DNA of 22,441 bases from an uncultured Clostridia bacterium (GCA_937892655.1 CALBJC010000130.1:1-22441), one strand, 5' to 3'; positions 1 through 7,279 are shown, counted from the stretch's first letter. Numbers and translations: made by a program. Notes: generated by a model from the sequence alone, not told the origin.

Positions 1-11
1 CCGAATACACT

Positions 12-1205
12 ATGATATATATGCTTAAATCCCCAAAGACCTGTGCTGTTAATGGTATTAAAGATGTAATGAATAAAAATCTGCATCTTGACATACCTGC
101 CAGTGTTGAAATTGAGGGGAATACCTACTGGGTGAATGAAATATTTGAAGAGGGCTTCTGGAGTGACGGTCACGATTATATAAAAGCATTGACATTGCCG
201 GAAACTGTTACCCGTATAGACAGAGGAGCATTTTGTCAATGTCGTTTCTTAGAGAGCGTATACATTCCCGATTCGGTAACCTTTATAGATGAGATAGCAT
301 TTGGATGCTGTACTTCCTTAAAATCTGTCAGCCTGCCTGCAAATGTAGAAATAACAAAAGACAGCTTTGATAGACGCAAGTCACTTGTCATAACAAGACG
401 AGAGCCTGCTCAGGCTAACGCCGAACAGAGCACTAGCGGCACAGATAAGAAAAATGAAAGCCTGCCCGATGAGAATATGCCTGTATGGAATGGCAAAAAG
501 ACGTTTACCCACGATAATTTTGGCGAGCTTTCGGAAATAGACAAGCTGCAGGTCCTCACAGACTGCGAATGTATGGAGTTCAAGTGCTCAGTTGAAAATT
601 ATTTCAAGTATCGTGAGCAGGGTAAGAAAGAGGGCTTTGTTCCCGTTATCGTTGCAACGGACGATATATTCTTTGAACAGCTTGAAGCACTTCTGAAATG
701 CGATGGCGAAAGCTCTATTTCCAAGATTCAGAAAATCGTAGAGGAATACCACGAAAAGATGTTAGCGATGCCTGTTGAAGACGGCAAGGCATATCTTGAA
801 AAGAATCATATCGATGGTGAATGGGACGACGATGTGGATCTGGACGGCGATGAATATGAGGCATCAGACGAATTCACAAAAGGTGGCTACCTCGTGAAAG
901 TTCCCGTTACCGAGCCTTGGCGTATCTGGGCATATCTGCCCTACGGCGGCTGGAATGCCTGCCCGAAGGTTACAGAACACATGGCTGTATCAAAGTATTT
1001 GTACGAGCAGTATGGTGCATATCCTGCCGCACTCTCTTATGACACTATTGACTATGCGGTAGAAAAGCCTGTAGAAGACCTTGAAAAGCTTGCAAATGAA
1101 ATCGGTACATACTGCTTTGATATTGTAGAGCAGGGTTGTGAAACCTACAGCGCTCTTGCACTTGAACTTCAAAATTCAAGAATATGGAATCTCTGGTGGG
1201 ATTAA
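12..1205 (+). CDS. BspA-type leucine-rich repeat / DUF4253 fusion protein, probably 5'-partial
   Basis: The function is unknown. Residues about 55-125 hold two to three BspA-type (LRR_5) repeats, with pieces such as LTLPETVTRIDRGAF and YIPDSVTFIDEIAF. A low-complexity linker follows at about 130-155. The C-terminal part, about 180-397, matches DUF4253 as I remember it: AYLPYGGWNACP at 307-318, YGAYPAALSYDT at 334-345, and the characteristic WNLWWD end. No signal peptide or membrane segment is visible, so this copy is probably cytoplasmic. The reading frame is open to the left edge of the window and no ribosome site precedes the ATG at 12. More repeats may therefore lie upstream and the true start may be outside. 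It is followed after 38 bases by a co-directional gene. DUF4253 proteins often occur near SMI1/KNR4-type immunity genes, but a role in immunity here is only inference. Confidence 0.75.
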   Translation: MIYMLKSPKTCAVNGIKDVMNKNLHLDIPASVEIEGNTYWVNEIFEEGFWSDGHDYIKALTLPETVTRIDRGAFCQCRFLESVYIPDSVTFIDEIAFGCCTSLKSVSLPANVEITKDSFDRRKSLVITRREPAQANAEQSTSGTDKKNESLPDENMPVWNGKKTFTHDNFGELSEIDKLQVLTDCECMEFKCSVENYFKYREQGKKEGFVPVIVATDDIFFEQLEALLKCDGESSISKIQKIVEEYHEKMLAMPVEDGKAYLEKNHIDGEWDDDVDLDGDEYEASDEFTKGGYLVKVPVTEPWRIWAYLPYGGWNACPKVTEHMAVSKYLYEQYGAYPAALSYDTIDYAVEKPVEDLEKLANEIGTYCFDIVEQGCETYSALALELQNSRIWNLWWD

Positions 1206-1243
1206 ACCGACAAACGAAACATTTACAACAGGAGGAAATACAA

Positions 1244-1657
1244 ATGACCAATGCTAGATTAAAAGAAATTGCAAGGGATTTTGTTGAAGATATTGAGCTA
1301 AGTATAGATATGGCACAGATTGATGAATACAGAAACAGATTTAACGAGCTTTCTGACATTTATGCAAGGGACAGAGATTCCAAGGCTATCGAAGAAGACC
1401 TTATGAGTCTTCTTTCAGAGGTGCAGAAATCATGCTGTGACCTGACAGTGTTCTGGATGATCGTCAATGACGAAATGAGCGAGGAATATGAAAACGGAGA
1501 ATTTGATGAGGATGAAGCGGAAGATTTTGAAGAGGACACTTCTTTGTCCGAACTGATTGGTGACGATGAGAAGCTAAAAACCAAACTGAAAATAGTAAAT
1601 GAGGCTAACATACTGGAATATGAGATTGAAAAATACCATCGTATGATATCTGATTGA
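1244..1657 (+). CDS. Acidic hypothetical protein, 137 aa
   Basis: I do not recognise this protein. I chose the ATG at 1244 because an AGGAGG ribosome site ends eight bases before it. An upstream in-frame ATG at 1184 lies inside the previous gene and has no such site. The product is mostly predicted helical and very acidic, with a run of Glu and Asp at about residues 81-102 (ENGEFDEDEAEDFEEDT). No signal peptide, membrane segment or catalytic motif is visible. It sits between the DUF4253 fusion and a larger acidic protein, with 18 bases to the next start, so the three are probably co-transcribed. Small acidic proteins of this kind are common among immunity and adaptor proteins, but nothing in the sequence proves that role. 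Confidence 0.7.
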   Translation: MTNARLKEIARDFVEDIELSIDMAQIDEYRNRFNELSDIYARDRDSKAIEEDLMSLLSEVQKSCCDLTVFWMIVNDEMSEEYENGEFDEDEAEDFEEDTSLSELIGDDEKLKTKLKIVNEANILEYEIEKYHRMISD

Positions 1658-1675
1658 TATTTTGGAGGAAAAGCT

Positions 1676-2704
1676 ATGGCAAATAAAACAACAAATTGGG
1701 AAACTATAGCAAAGGACAAAGAACTGCTTTTGAGAGTTGAGACTCTGGTAAAAGAAGGTGCGGCTATCGGTGGTGCGCTTCCAAAAGAAATGTGCGACGA
1801 GCTGAATACACTTACAAAAAACAAGTGGACAGCCAAAAAGTACAAGGAATTCTGCGATGTATATGATTTCCCGTGGGAAGTAGAAGAAGTGGTGTACGCA
1901 CTGTTTCACAATGGTGAATTTCCTGATAAGAAGGAAGAAGAATGGTTTGCATGGAAGATTGATGAGTCTATTGACAGCGATCAGGATACAATCGCATTTT
2001 TCTATATGTGTCAGTATGAGAATGACAGCGAAAGATGCAATAAGTATGAGCAGGTAGATGTAAAACCGTTAAACGAGGAGATACTCCGTGCTTTTGCTGG
2101 CTGGGAGATTGAGGAAGACTGGGAAGAAAATGATTTTGTTACATTCTGGTGCAGCAACAAAGAAACCTATGGCTATAAGAAAATGCTCAAGCTTTATAAC
2201 GGATATCTTGGCCGGATGTTATCTTGTCGAATGCTCAATTTCGATGAGAAAGAGAAAGAGACGATTTTAGCGCTGCTTCAGAAGTATTACAACCATGTTT
2301 CTTGTGATTTTGATATCCAAAAGACATATCAGGTCATCGAGCCTGAAATGCCAAGCCTTTTTGGCGCTGTCACACCGGACGGAGAAATGACCAGAGAATT
2401 TTTGGAAGAAAACTGGACGGTATCCTCATATAACGAGGGTACCCCTGAACAGATTGATTATTATATGAATGAGATGTGTGCTTTTCCGGGCGAAAAGGCG
2501 TATATGTATTCTCACGAGGATGATGAGCTTTGTGAGCTTGAAATCGTGCATATAATAGCCAGTATGGATGATGCAAATGCTTATAACAAGCTCATTGAAG
2601 ATGACGATGTTTTAATCAATGGCGAAGAAGAATATGGCGCTGACTGTAGCGCAGAATTTAACGCTATGTTTTCTTCATATCTTGTATGGTTTAAAAATGT
2701 ATAA
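1676..2704 (+). CDS. Acidic hypothetical protein, 342 aa
   Basis: I do not recognise a family. A GGAGG site at 1664-1668 supports the ATG at 1676. The protein is soluble in appearance, rich in Glu, Asp, Trp and Tyr, and lacks a signal peptide or membrane helix. The N-terminal third has a helical stretch beginning NWETIAKDKELLLRV and a Trp-rich acidic stretch at about 65-95. The C-terminal third contains FPGEKAYMYSHEDDELCELE and then several Asp/Glu runs. It is the last gene of the left-hand + strand run and ends just before a strong hairpin terminator, which marks the operon end. The function cannot be assigned. The DUF4253 neighbour suggests an accessory or immunity-type locus, as inference only. 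Confidence 0.72.
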   Translation: MANKTTNWETIAKDKELLLRVETLVKEGAAIGGALPKEMCDELNTLTKNKWTAKKYKEFCDVYDFPWEVEEVVYALFHNGEFPDKKEEEWFAWKIDESIDSDQDTIAFFYMCQYENDSERCNKYEQVDVKPLNEEILRAFAGWEIEEDWEENDFVTFWCSNKETYGYKKMLKLYNGYLGRMLSCRMLNFDEKEKETILALLQKYYNHVSCDFDIQKTYQVIEPEMPSLFGAVTPDGEMTREFLEENWTVSSYNEGTPEQIDYYMNEMCAFPGEKAYMYSHEDDELCELEIVHIIASMDDANAYNKLIEDDDVLINGEEEYGADCSAEFNAMFSSYLVWFKNV

Positions 2705-2747
2705 TCGATGAGGGATTGCGTTATTAACTAAAAACACATTTACATAA

Positions 2748-2781
2748 AAAACCACACCAACAAAAAGTCGGTGTGGTTTTT
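2748..2781. terminator. Bidirectional intrinsic terminator between convergent genes
   Basis: An 11-bp perfect stem (AAAACCACACC at 2748-2758 with GGTGTGGTTTT at 2770-2780) encloses an 11-base loop. The stem carries its own T and A runs at both ends, so it can stop transcription from the + strand gene ending at 2704 and from the - strand gene ending at 2783. Confidence 0.85.
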
Positions 2782-2782
2782 A

Positions 2783-3220
2783 CTATTTATATTTCTCTAT
2801 CATCTCACAAAGCGCTCGCTCAAACGCTATATTCTGCTCCTGCGTTCTTTTAGGCATAGCCTTTGTTCTGCCACCGCTTCTGCGGATTTTCTGAGCGAAG
2901 GCTCTGTATTCCAAAAGCCCTGAGATATTATCGTTTGTATACTCCTTGCCGTCCTGATGCAAAACAAAAGCCTTTTTACCAAGACACATTGCAGCGAGAC
3001 CGTAATCCTGAGTGATAACAATATCGCCGTTTTTTATCATATTCACAAGTGCAAAATCAACGCTGTCAGCGCCCTGAGAAACGGTTATCGTCTCAACACC
3101 CTCGTGCTCGATCCTATGCGCTGTATCACAGATGATAACGCAGGGAATATCATATCTCTTTGCAATACCTATCGTGTTTTTAACAACAGGGCAACCATCC
3201 GCATCAATATAAATCATCAT
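2783..3220 (-). CDS. YaiI/YqxD (DUF188, UPF0178) family protein
   Basis: This is a 145-residue member of the widespread DUF188 family, which is related to PIN/NYN-like nucleases and has no settled function. Visible family hallmarks are IDADGCPV at residues 4-11 with its acidic pair, ITQDYGLAAMCLGKKA in the middle, and GGRTKAMPKRTQEQ near the C terminus. The length fits the family. The start ATG lies one base after the stop of the upstream metallopeptidase gene. An AAGGA sequence inside the end of that gene can serve as the ribosome site, so the pair are probably translationally coupled. A second ATG directly follows the first (3217) and could be the true start. The family assignment is firm, whereas the RNA-processing role is only a family-level guess. 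Confidence 0.9.
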   Translation of the reverse strand: MMIYIDADGCPVVKNTIGIAKRYDIPCVIICDTAHRIEHEGVETITVSQGADSVDFALVNMIKNGDIVITQDYGLAAMCLGKKAFVLHQDGKEYTNDNISGLLEYRAFAQKIRRSGGRTKAMPKRTQEQNIAFERALCEMIEKYK

Positions 3221-3221
3221 T

Positions 3222-3758
3222 CTACACCATCCTTGTCATTATCGCTCTGCCATTTTCTTTAAGCCAATTGTTGTATTTATAATAATCAGGATATGTCTTT
3301 AATACCAGCTGATAGAACTCCTTAGAGTGATTTAAATGTCTGATATGACAAAGCTCATGTACTACAACGCTGTCAATAACCTCAGGCGGTGTAAGCATTA
3401 AAAGGCAGTTGAAATTCAGGTTTCCCTTAGCGCTGCAGCTGCCCCATTTAGTGCGCTGATTTCTGATAGTAATTCTGCTAAACCTAACACCAATAATCCC
3501 AGCGTAATACTCAACTCTTTTTGGTATATAATCAAGCGCTGATGCCGCTAATGCTTTTAGCTCATCGGCTGTGAGCTTTTTTACATCCTTATTCTTTTCA
3601 AATGTATCAATATGCTTTAAAACCCAGTCCTGCTTTTTTTCAATAAAATCATCTATCTCACGTTTTGTAGCTCTGATTGGCACTCTTACTAAAAGCCCCT
3701 CTGTCGTTATTTCAAGACAAAGCGTTTTTCTCTTGCTCTTTATAATCTTATATTCCAT
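3222..3758 (-). CDS. YgjP-type zinc metallopeptidase (DUF45, M48-like)
   Basis: This is a predicted cytoplasmic zinc-dependent metallopeptidase of 178 residues. The zinc motif HELCH is at 134-138, followed by a candidate third ligand in HLNHSKEF (His 144). The typical WGSCSAKGNLNFN block lies at 105-117 and a basic N-terminal region comes first. The frame extends upstream to 3809, but I chose the ATG at 3758 because a GAGGTG ribosome site lies seven to eight bases before it. The homology to the family also begins at MEYKIIKSKR. It overlaps no other gene and is followed one base later by the DUF188 gene. The natural substrate of YgjP proteins is not established, and restriction-modification neighbours seen in some genomes are absent here. 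Confidence 0.9.
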   Translation of the reverse strand: MEYKIIKSKRKTLCLEITTEGLLVRVPIRATKREIDDFIEKKQDWVLKHIDTFEKNKDVKKLTADELKALAASALDYIPKRVEYYAGIIGVRFSRITIRNQRTKWGSCSAKGNLNFNCLLMLTPPEVIDSVVVHELCHIRHLNHSKEFYQLVLKTYPDYYKYNNWLKENGRAIMTRMV

Positions 3759-3777
3759 TATTTGCACCTCTTTTATA

Positions 3778-3806
3778 ATTTTATCATAAACCACAATTCT
3801 CTTCAA
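3778..3806 (-). promoter_or_regulatory. Sigma-A-type promoter for the metallopeptidase/DUF188 pair
   Basis: Read on the minus strand: -35 TTGAAG (3801-3806), a 17-base spacer, and -10 TAAAAT (3778-3783) preceded by TGA, an extended -10. It lies about 20 bases before the chosen start at 3758, which also supports that start. Confidence 0.65.
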
Positions 3807-3860
3807 CAATATTCTACAAAGTTTTGAGAAAAGCTTTTATATAATAATGTGGGTGATTTT

Positions 3861-3998
3861 ATGAAAAAGATGATTTTAACGTTTTTTATTGTGATTTATA
3901 CTGTATTTAACCTTTTGTGGTTTGATAATTTTAAAAAGTGTGATATAATAGAAAAGGAGCATAATCGCTCTATTATGAATTACGATTTTTTAAAGTAG
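3861..3998 (+). CDS. Possible 45-residue membrane peptide
   Basis: A short frame begins at ATG 3861 after GGGTGA with a four-base spacing, and ends at TAG 3998. The product starts MKKMILTFFIVIYTVFNLLW, a hydrophobic helix with a basic N terminus, and continues with a charged, Lys- and Asp-containing tail. It could be a small single-pass membrane protein or a signal-peptide-like peptide. It lies alone between the divergent metallopeptidase gene and the htrA-like protease gene. A TATAAT sequence at 3840-3845 could be a -10 box but has no convincing -35. The frame has no homologue I recognise. The call rests on the start context, the amphipathic pattern and position, so it is tentative. Confidence 0.35.
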   Translation: MKKMILTFFIVIYTVFNLLWFDNFKKCDIIEKEHNRSIMNYDFLK

Positions 3999-4003
3999 AT
4001 TTT

Positions 4004-4012
4004 TGTTATAAT
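4004..4012 (+). promoter_or_regulatory. Candidate extended -10 promoter for the HtrA gene
   Basis: TGT followed by TATAAT (4007-4012) forms an extended -10 with only a weak -35. A second TATAAT at 4039-4044 is an alternative. The gap 3999-4088 is otherwise AT-rich with no hairpin of note. An AAAGGG ribosome site precedes the ATG at 4089. Confidence 0.4.
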
Positions 4013-4088
4013 TTAAAGTTGTTTTTAAAGTGAAATTTTATAATTTAATCATAACAGAAATTAAAGAACGTTTGAAAGGGAATATATT

Positions 4089-5411
4089 ATGGAAAACTTA
4101 AACGAAATGAATACAAATGAAGTTGTGACAGAGAACACTCAGCCACAAAAACCTAAGAAAAAGAAAAGACTCTGGCTTAAAATCACAGCGGCAGTCTGCG
4201 GCTTTGCGATTTTAACCGGTGTAACGCTTGGTGCTACAAACTATCTTATCGACCAGTTAAATGACGATGATCAGAAGCCTCAGTCATCCTTGGTCGCTCT
4301 TGATAAGCCTGAAGCTGACACTACACAGAATACTAATCAAAGCTCAGACATCAAGGTTTCAGAGCTTGTAAACTCAAATTCTACTGACATCACAAACCGT
4401 CAGAATGAAATCACAAGGGTAGTAGAAAGCGTAATGCCATCAATGGTATCTATAAACGTTATCGCTACTCAGACAGTTGAAAATAACTTTGGATTTTTCT
4501 TCGGTTATGGTGACAGCTATGAGTATGATGTAACGGGCAGCGGCTCAGGTATCATCATCGGTGAAAATGATACAGAGCTTCTGATTGTAACAAATAACCA
4601 CGTTGTAGAGGGCGCAAAGCAGATAGCTATCGAGTTTATCGACGGTGAAAGCTACAATGCTACTATCAAGGGCACAGATGCTCAGTGGGATTTAGCAGTA
4701 GTAGCTGTAAAGCTCTCAGAGCTTACAGAGGATACAAAGTCAAAGATAAAGATTGCAGTAATGGGTAATTCTGATAACCTTATGCTTGGCGAATGCGCTA
4801 TTGCTATCGGTAACTCATTAGGCTACGGTCAGAGTGTAACAGTCGGTTACATCAGCGCTACAAGCCGTGATGTTGTGTTCAGCGACGGTACAAGAACTTT
4901 AATTCAGACAGACGCAGCAATCAATCCTGGTAACTCAGGCGGTGCGCTTTTGAATATCAATGGCGAGGTGATCGGTATCAACTCTGCAAAATACTCTTCA
5001 ACAGAGGTTGAGGGTATGGGCTATGCTATTCCGATAACAGCGGCATCAGATGTAATAACAAACCTTATGAATTCAATAGTTATCCCTGAAGAAGAAAAAG
5101 CTTTCTTAGGTATCAGCGGTCAGACAGTGCCTGACTCATATCAGGAACGCTTCAACTGGCCTGCAGGTGTCTACATCTCTGCAGTAACAGAAAACTCTCC
5201 TGCATCACTTGCAGGTATCACAGCAGGCGACATCATCGTAGGCTTCAACGGCAAGGCTATTAAAACCTCAGAGGAACTGACAGAGTTAATCACAAACTGT
5301 AAGGTAGGCGACAAGGTTGAAATCGAGGTTGCTAAATCAGTAGGCAACGGTTACTTTGAAAATCAGAAGGTAACAGCAGTTTTAATTGCAAGAAGTGATA
5401 TAGAACAGTAA
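4089..5411 (+). CDS. HtrA/DegP-like membrane-anchored serine protease
   Basis: This is an extracytoplasmic quality-control protease that degrades misfolded surface proteins. The protein has a Lys-rich cytoplasmic N terminus, a single transmembrane helix at about 29-50, a Ser/Asn/Asp-rich linker, a trypsin-like domain at about 110-325 and one PDZ domain at about 335-430. The catalytic triad is visible as His 171 (TNNHVVEGA), Asp 201 (QWDLAVV) and Ser 283 (NPGNSGGAL), with the GYGQSVTVGYIS substrate-pocket region between. The PDZ domain contains SPASLAGITAGDIIVGFNGK. At 440 residues with one PDZ domain it fits the Gram-positive HtrA/YyxA pattern rather than periplasmic DegP with two. It is monocistronic, with a terminator directly downstream. 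I give no symbol because several paralogue names exist. Confidence 0.93.
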   Translation: MENLNEMNTNEVVTENTQPQKPKKKKRLWLKITAAVCGFAILTGVTLGATNYLIDQLNDDDQKPQSSLVALDKPEADTTQNTNQSSDIKVSELVNSNSTDITNRQNEITRVVESVMPSMVSINVIATQTVENNFGFFFGYGDSYEYDVTGSGSGIIIGENDTELLIVTNNHVVEGAKQIAIEFIDGESYNATIKGTDAQWDLAVVAVKLSELTEDTKSKIKIAVMGNSDNLMLGECAIAIGNSLGYGQSVTVGYISATSRDVVFSDGTRTLIQTDAAINPGNSGGALLNINGEVIGINSAKYSSTEVEGMGYAIPITAASDVITNLMNSIVIPEEEKAFLGISGQTVPDSYQERFNWPAGVYISAVTENSPASLAGITAGDIIVGFNGKAIKTSEELTELITNCKVGDKVEIEVAKSVGNGYFENQKVTAVLIARSDIEQ

Positions 5412-5420
5412 ATCTCTCCA

Positions 5421-5460
5421 AAAAGCAATCGTCAGCAAAAAGCTGTCGGTTGCTTTTGTT
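5421..5460 (+). terminator. Intrinsic terminator after the HtrA gene
   Basis: An 11-bp stem (AAAAGCAATCG with CGGTTGCTTTT, one U-G wobble in the + strand RNA) encloses a 15-base loop. A T-rich stretch follows and continues into the next promoter. Confidence 0.75.
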
Positions 5461-5488
5461 TGCTTTTTAGTAGGCGATGTGATATAAT
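5460..5488 (+). promoter_or_regulatory. Sigma-A-type promoter for the DinB/GNAT pair
   Basis: TTGCTT (5460-5465), a 17-base spacer and TATAAT (5483-5488), preceded by TGA as an extended -10. The -35 lies in the T-rich tail of the preceding terminator. The start codon at 5519 follows with a GAGGG ribosome site. Confidence 0.75.
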
Positions 5489-5518
5489 TATTAAAAAATG
5501 TTATGAGGGCGATATAAA

Positions 5519-6022
5519 ATGATAATAACCCAAATGCTGAAAACACAGTTTTATGACAGCTATAATATGCTCAAGGAAATTGTCCGAATATGTCCTGATG
5601 AGTTATGGAGTGACGAAAATCATGGCTTGCCTGTCTGGAATCATGTTATACATACTCTAATGGGAAATGCATTCTGGCTTCGAGAAGATTACAGTATTAA
5701 ATTTCAATGGGAATTTCCTTTTCCAAATGAGCTTGGCGAAAAAATAATCAATAAAGACTGGGTAGATATTTCAGATGGTTTTTTATCAAAAGAAGAAACG
5801 ATAAAATGCTTTGATTACCTTGATGAAAAGCTTGAACGATTCTGGAATAGTGTAAGTGATGATATGCTCGATAAATGTACCTGGGAAGGTAACTGTTTTA
5901 CATATCTGAGTGTAATTTCAGCACAGATACGCCATATTATGTGCCATGTCGGAATGTGCAATGCGGCACTGATTGAAAACGGCTGTGAAGAAGTAGAGTG
6001 GATAGCTTATGGAGAGAATTGA
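5519..6022 (+). CDS. DinB-like four-helix-bundle protein
   Basis: This is a 167-residue protein that fits the DinB/YfiT superfamily of putative metal-dependent enzymes, which includes thiol-transferases such as bacillithiol S-transferases. The expected metal-binding histidines can be placed as His 45 (WNHVIHTLMGN), His 139 and His 143 (IRHIMCHVGMCN), separated by long helices. No signal peptide or membrane helix is present. The gene has its own promoter and is directly followed, one base after its stop, by a GNAT acetyltransferase gene. The two products may act on the same small molecule or stress, but neither substrate can be read from the sequence. The family call is from helix pattern and histidine spacing only. 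Confidence 0.75.
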   Translation: MIITQMLKTQFYDSYNMLKEIVRICPDELWSDENHGLPVWNHVIHTLMGNAFWLREDYSIKFQWEFPFPNELGEKIINKDWVDISDGFLSKEETIKCFDYLDEKLERFWNSVSDDMLDKCTWEGNCFTYLSVISAQIRHIMCHVGMCNAALIENGCEEVEWIAYGEN

Positions 6023-6023
6023 T

Positions 6024-6563
6024 ATGATAATAAATACCCCTCGTCTTATTCTGCGCCCGTGGTGCCCAGATGACGCAGAAAGTCTTTATAAATACGCCTC
6101 AGACCCCGATATCGGTTATCCTGCAGGCTGGCCTGCTCACACAAGCGTTGAAAACAGCAGAGAAATAATTGAAAATGTACTGTCAGCAGAAAATACCTTT
6201 GCCGTATGCACAAAGGATAATATCGCTATCGGTAGTGTAGGCTTAAAAACGGGTGACTCTACAGATCTTACCGACCGCCCCGATGAATGTGAGCTTGGCT
6301 ACTGGATAGGTAAACCCTTCTGGGGTAAGGGCTACATCCCCGAAGCCGCAAACGCCATTATCGCCTATGCGTTTGAAACTCTTGGTATGAATGCTATATG
6401 GTGCGGCTACTATGACGGCAACGAAAAGTCAAAAAGGGTACAGCAAAAGCTTGGTTTTGTATATCATCATACAGCAGAAGATGTTGAAGTACCGCTTTTG
6501 AATGAAATAAGAACAGGTCATTCTTCAATACTTACAAAAGAACAATGGCTCAAAAACAGATAA
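6024..6563 (+). CDS. GNAT family N-acetyltransferase (RimJ/RimL type)
   Basis: This protein transfers an acetyl group from acetyl-CoA to an unknown amine, possibly a protein N terminus, an antibiotic or a metabolite. The 179-residue product begins TPRLILRPWCPDDAESLY, the usual first strand and helix of RimJ/RimL-like GNATs. The acetyl-CoA-binding region is the stretch ELGYWIGKPFWGKGYIPEA, and NEKSKRVQQKLGFVY forms the final helix and strand. I chose the ATG at 6024 over an upstream one at 6009, which overlaps the DinB gene. A GGAGAG site sits seven bases before 6024 and the family homology begins there. The gene is coupled to the DinB-like gene and ends at a hairpin. Confidence 0.88.
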   Translation: MIINTPRLILRPWCPDDAESLYKYASDPDIGYPAGWPAHTSVENSREIIENVLSAENTFAVCTKDNIAIGSVGLKTGDSTDLTDRPDECELGYWIGKPFWGKGYIPEAANAIIAYAFETLGMNAIWCGYYDGNEKSKRVQQKLGFVYHHTAEDVEVPLLNEIRTGHSSILTKEQWLKNR

Positions 6564-6566
6564 CAA

Positions 6567-6590
6567 AAGCCACCGAGTAATCGGTGGCTT
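6567..6590. terminator. Hairpin between convergent genes
   Basis: A perfect 10-bp stem (AAGCCACCGA with TCGGTGGCTT) encloses a GTAA loop. On the minus strand it is followed by a T-rich TTGTT stretch, and on the + strand by AAATTATA. It therefore fits the HTH gene (minus strand) better than the GNAT gene, but probably serves both. Confidence 0.65.
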
Positions 6591-6593
6591 AAA

Positions 6594-7178
6594 TTATATC
6601 TTATTTTTCATTAGTCCGTGCTTGTTGCAGTAGATGTAAAGGTATCCACCGCCACGAAGATTCATTCTTGTCTGTGCATTGCCCTCAGGGTATAGCTTTG
6701 TGAATAAAACCTTGTCAGATGATAAAAATGCGATAAATGAAATGTAATGGTCCTTTGTCATATCATGATTTATAGTGATAAATTGCTCGTCTTCAACATT
6801 TTCAATAATAACCTGATGCTTTTCATCACATTCTTCAGCCTCAAGTGCGGGCAGGGTAATCCCGCAACAGCTTACAACAGTATCGCCCATAGTGTGAATA
6901 ACATTCTGACAAACAGGGCATACATAGAATTTTGAGCGCAAAACGTTTGATGAAATATTGTAATTTTTAACAGTATCTCCCGACATCAATTCTACAACCG
7001 AAACATCAATAGCCTTACTCAAAGGCTCAATAAGCGAAATATCAGGCAAACCTTTGCCCGTCTCCCATTTAGAAACAGCCTTATCGCTCACCCCGATTAT
7101 AAAAGCAAGCTCACTTTGCGTCAGCCCCTTAGTCTCACGCAACCTTTTTATAACAGCCCCCGTAATATAACTATCCAT
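6594..7178 (-). CDS. XRE-type regulator fused to a desulfoferrodoxin-like module
   Basis: This is a 194-residue DNA-binding protein with an N-terminal XRE helix-turn-helix at about residues 8-62 (RLRETKGLTQSELAFIIGVS and KAVSKWETGKGLP). Its C-terminal half resembles desulfoferrodoxin/superoxide reductase. A desulforedoxin-type iron site can be placed at Cys 87, Cys 90, Cys 104 and Cys 105. The superoxide reductase centre can be placed at His 121, His 138, His 144, Cys 184 and His 187 (CNKHGL). The usual lysine-bearing loop is not clearly conserved, so the domain may sense rather than catalyse. It probably responds to superoxide, oxygen or iron by changing DNA binding. It stands alone, with its own promoter, and is convergent with the GNAT gene. 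HTH-desulfoferrodoxin fusions are known in Clostridia. The target genes are unknown. Confidence 0.85.
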   Translation of the reverse strand: MDSYITGAVIKRLRETKGLTQSELAFIIGVSDKAVSKWETGKGLPDISLIEPLSKAIDVSVVELMSGDTVKNYNISSNVLRSKFYVCPVCQNVIHTMGDTVVSCCGITLPALEAEECDEKHQVIIENVEDEQFITINHDMTKDHYISFIAFLSSDKVLFTKLYPEGNAQTRMNLRGGGYLYIYCNKHGLMKNKI

Positions 7179-7195
7179 AATCTCACCTCACAAAA

Positions 7196-7224
7196 AGTAT
7201 AACAAAGAATACCAAAAACATCAA
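7196..7224 (-). promoter_or_regulatory. Promoter for the HTH-desulfoferrodoxin gene
   Basis: Minus strand: TTGATG (7219-7224), a 17-base spacer and TATACT (7196-7201), preceded by TGT. The leader is very short: transcription would begin about 10 bases before the GAGGTGAG ribosome site and ATG at 7178. The inverted repeat at 7226-7238 touches the -35. Confidence 0.65.
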
Positions 7225-7225
7225 C

Positions 7226-7238
7226 CTACTTTCAGTAG
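7226..7238. repeat. Inverted repeat next to the HTH gene promoter
   Basis: CTACT at 7226-7230 and AGTAG at 7234-7238 surround TTC. The element lies one base upstream of the -35 of the HTH gene, in a position where a repressor or activator could bind. It is short, so chance is possible. Confidence 0.3.
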
Positions 7239-7241
7239 AAA

Positions 7242-7272
7242 ACAAAAAGCCTTCACAAATCGTGAAGGCTTT
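7242..7272 (-). terminator. Intrinsic terminator of glnN
   Basis: An 11-bp perfect stem (AAAGCCTTCAC at 7246-7256 with GTGAAGGCTTT at 7262-7272) has a five-base loop. On the minus strand it is followed by a TTTTTG run, as expected for the end of the glnN transcript. Confidence 0.85.
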
Positions 7273-7279
7273 AAATTTT

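Noticed and set aside
1360..1845. Minus strand frame of 161 codons over the 137-aa acidic gene
   Set aside because: It is rich in Ser and Phe, as expected for the antisense of Glu/Asp codons, lacks a good start context and overlaps two better supported genes.
3824..3845. TTGAGA and TATAAT before the small membrane peptide
   Set aside because: The spacing is only 10 bases and there is no better -35 at the usual distance, so I do not list it as a promoter.
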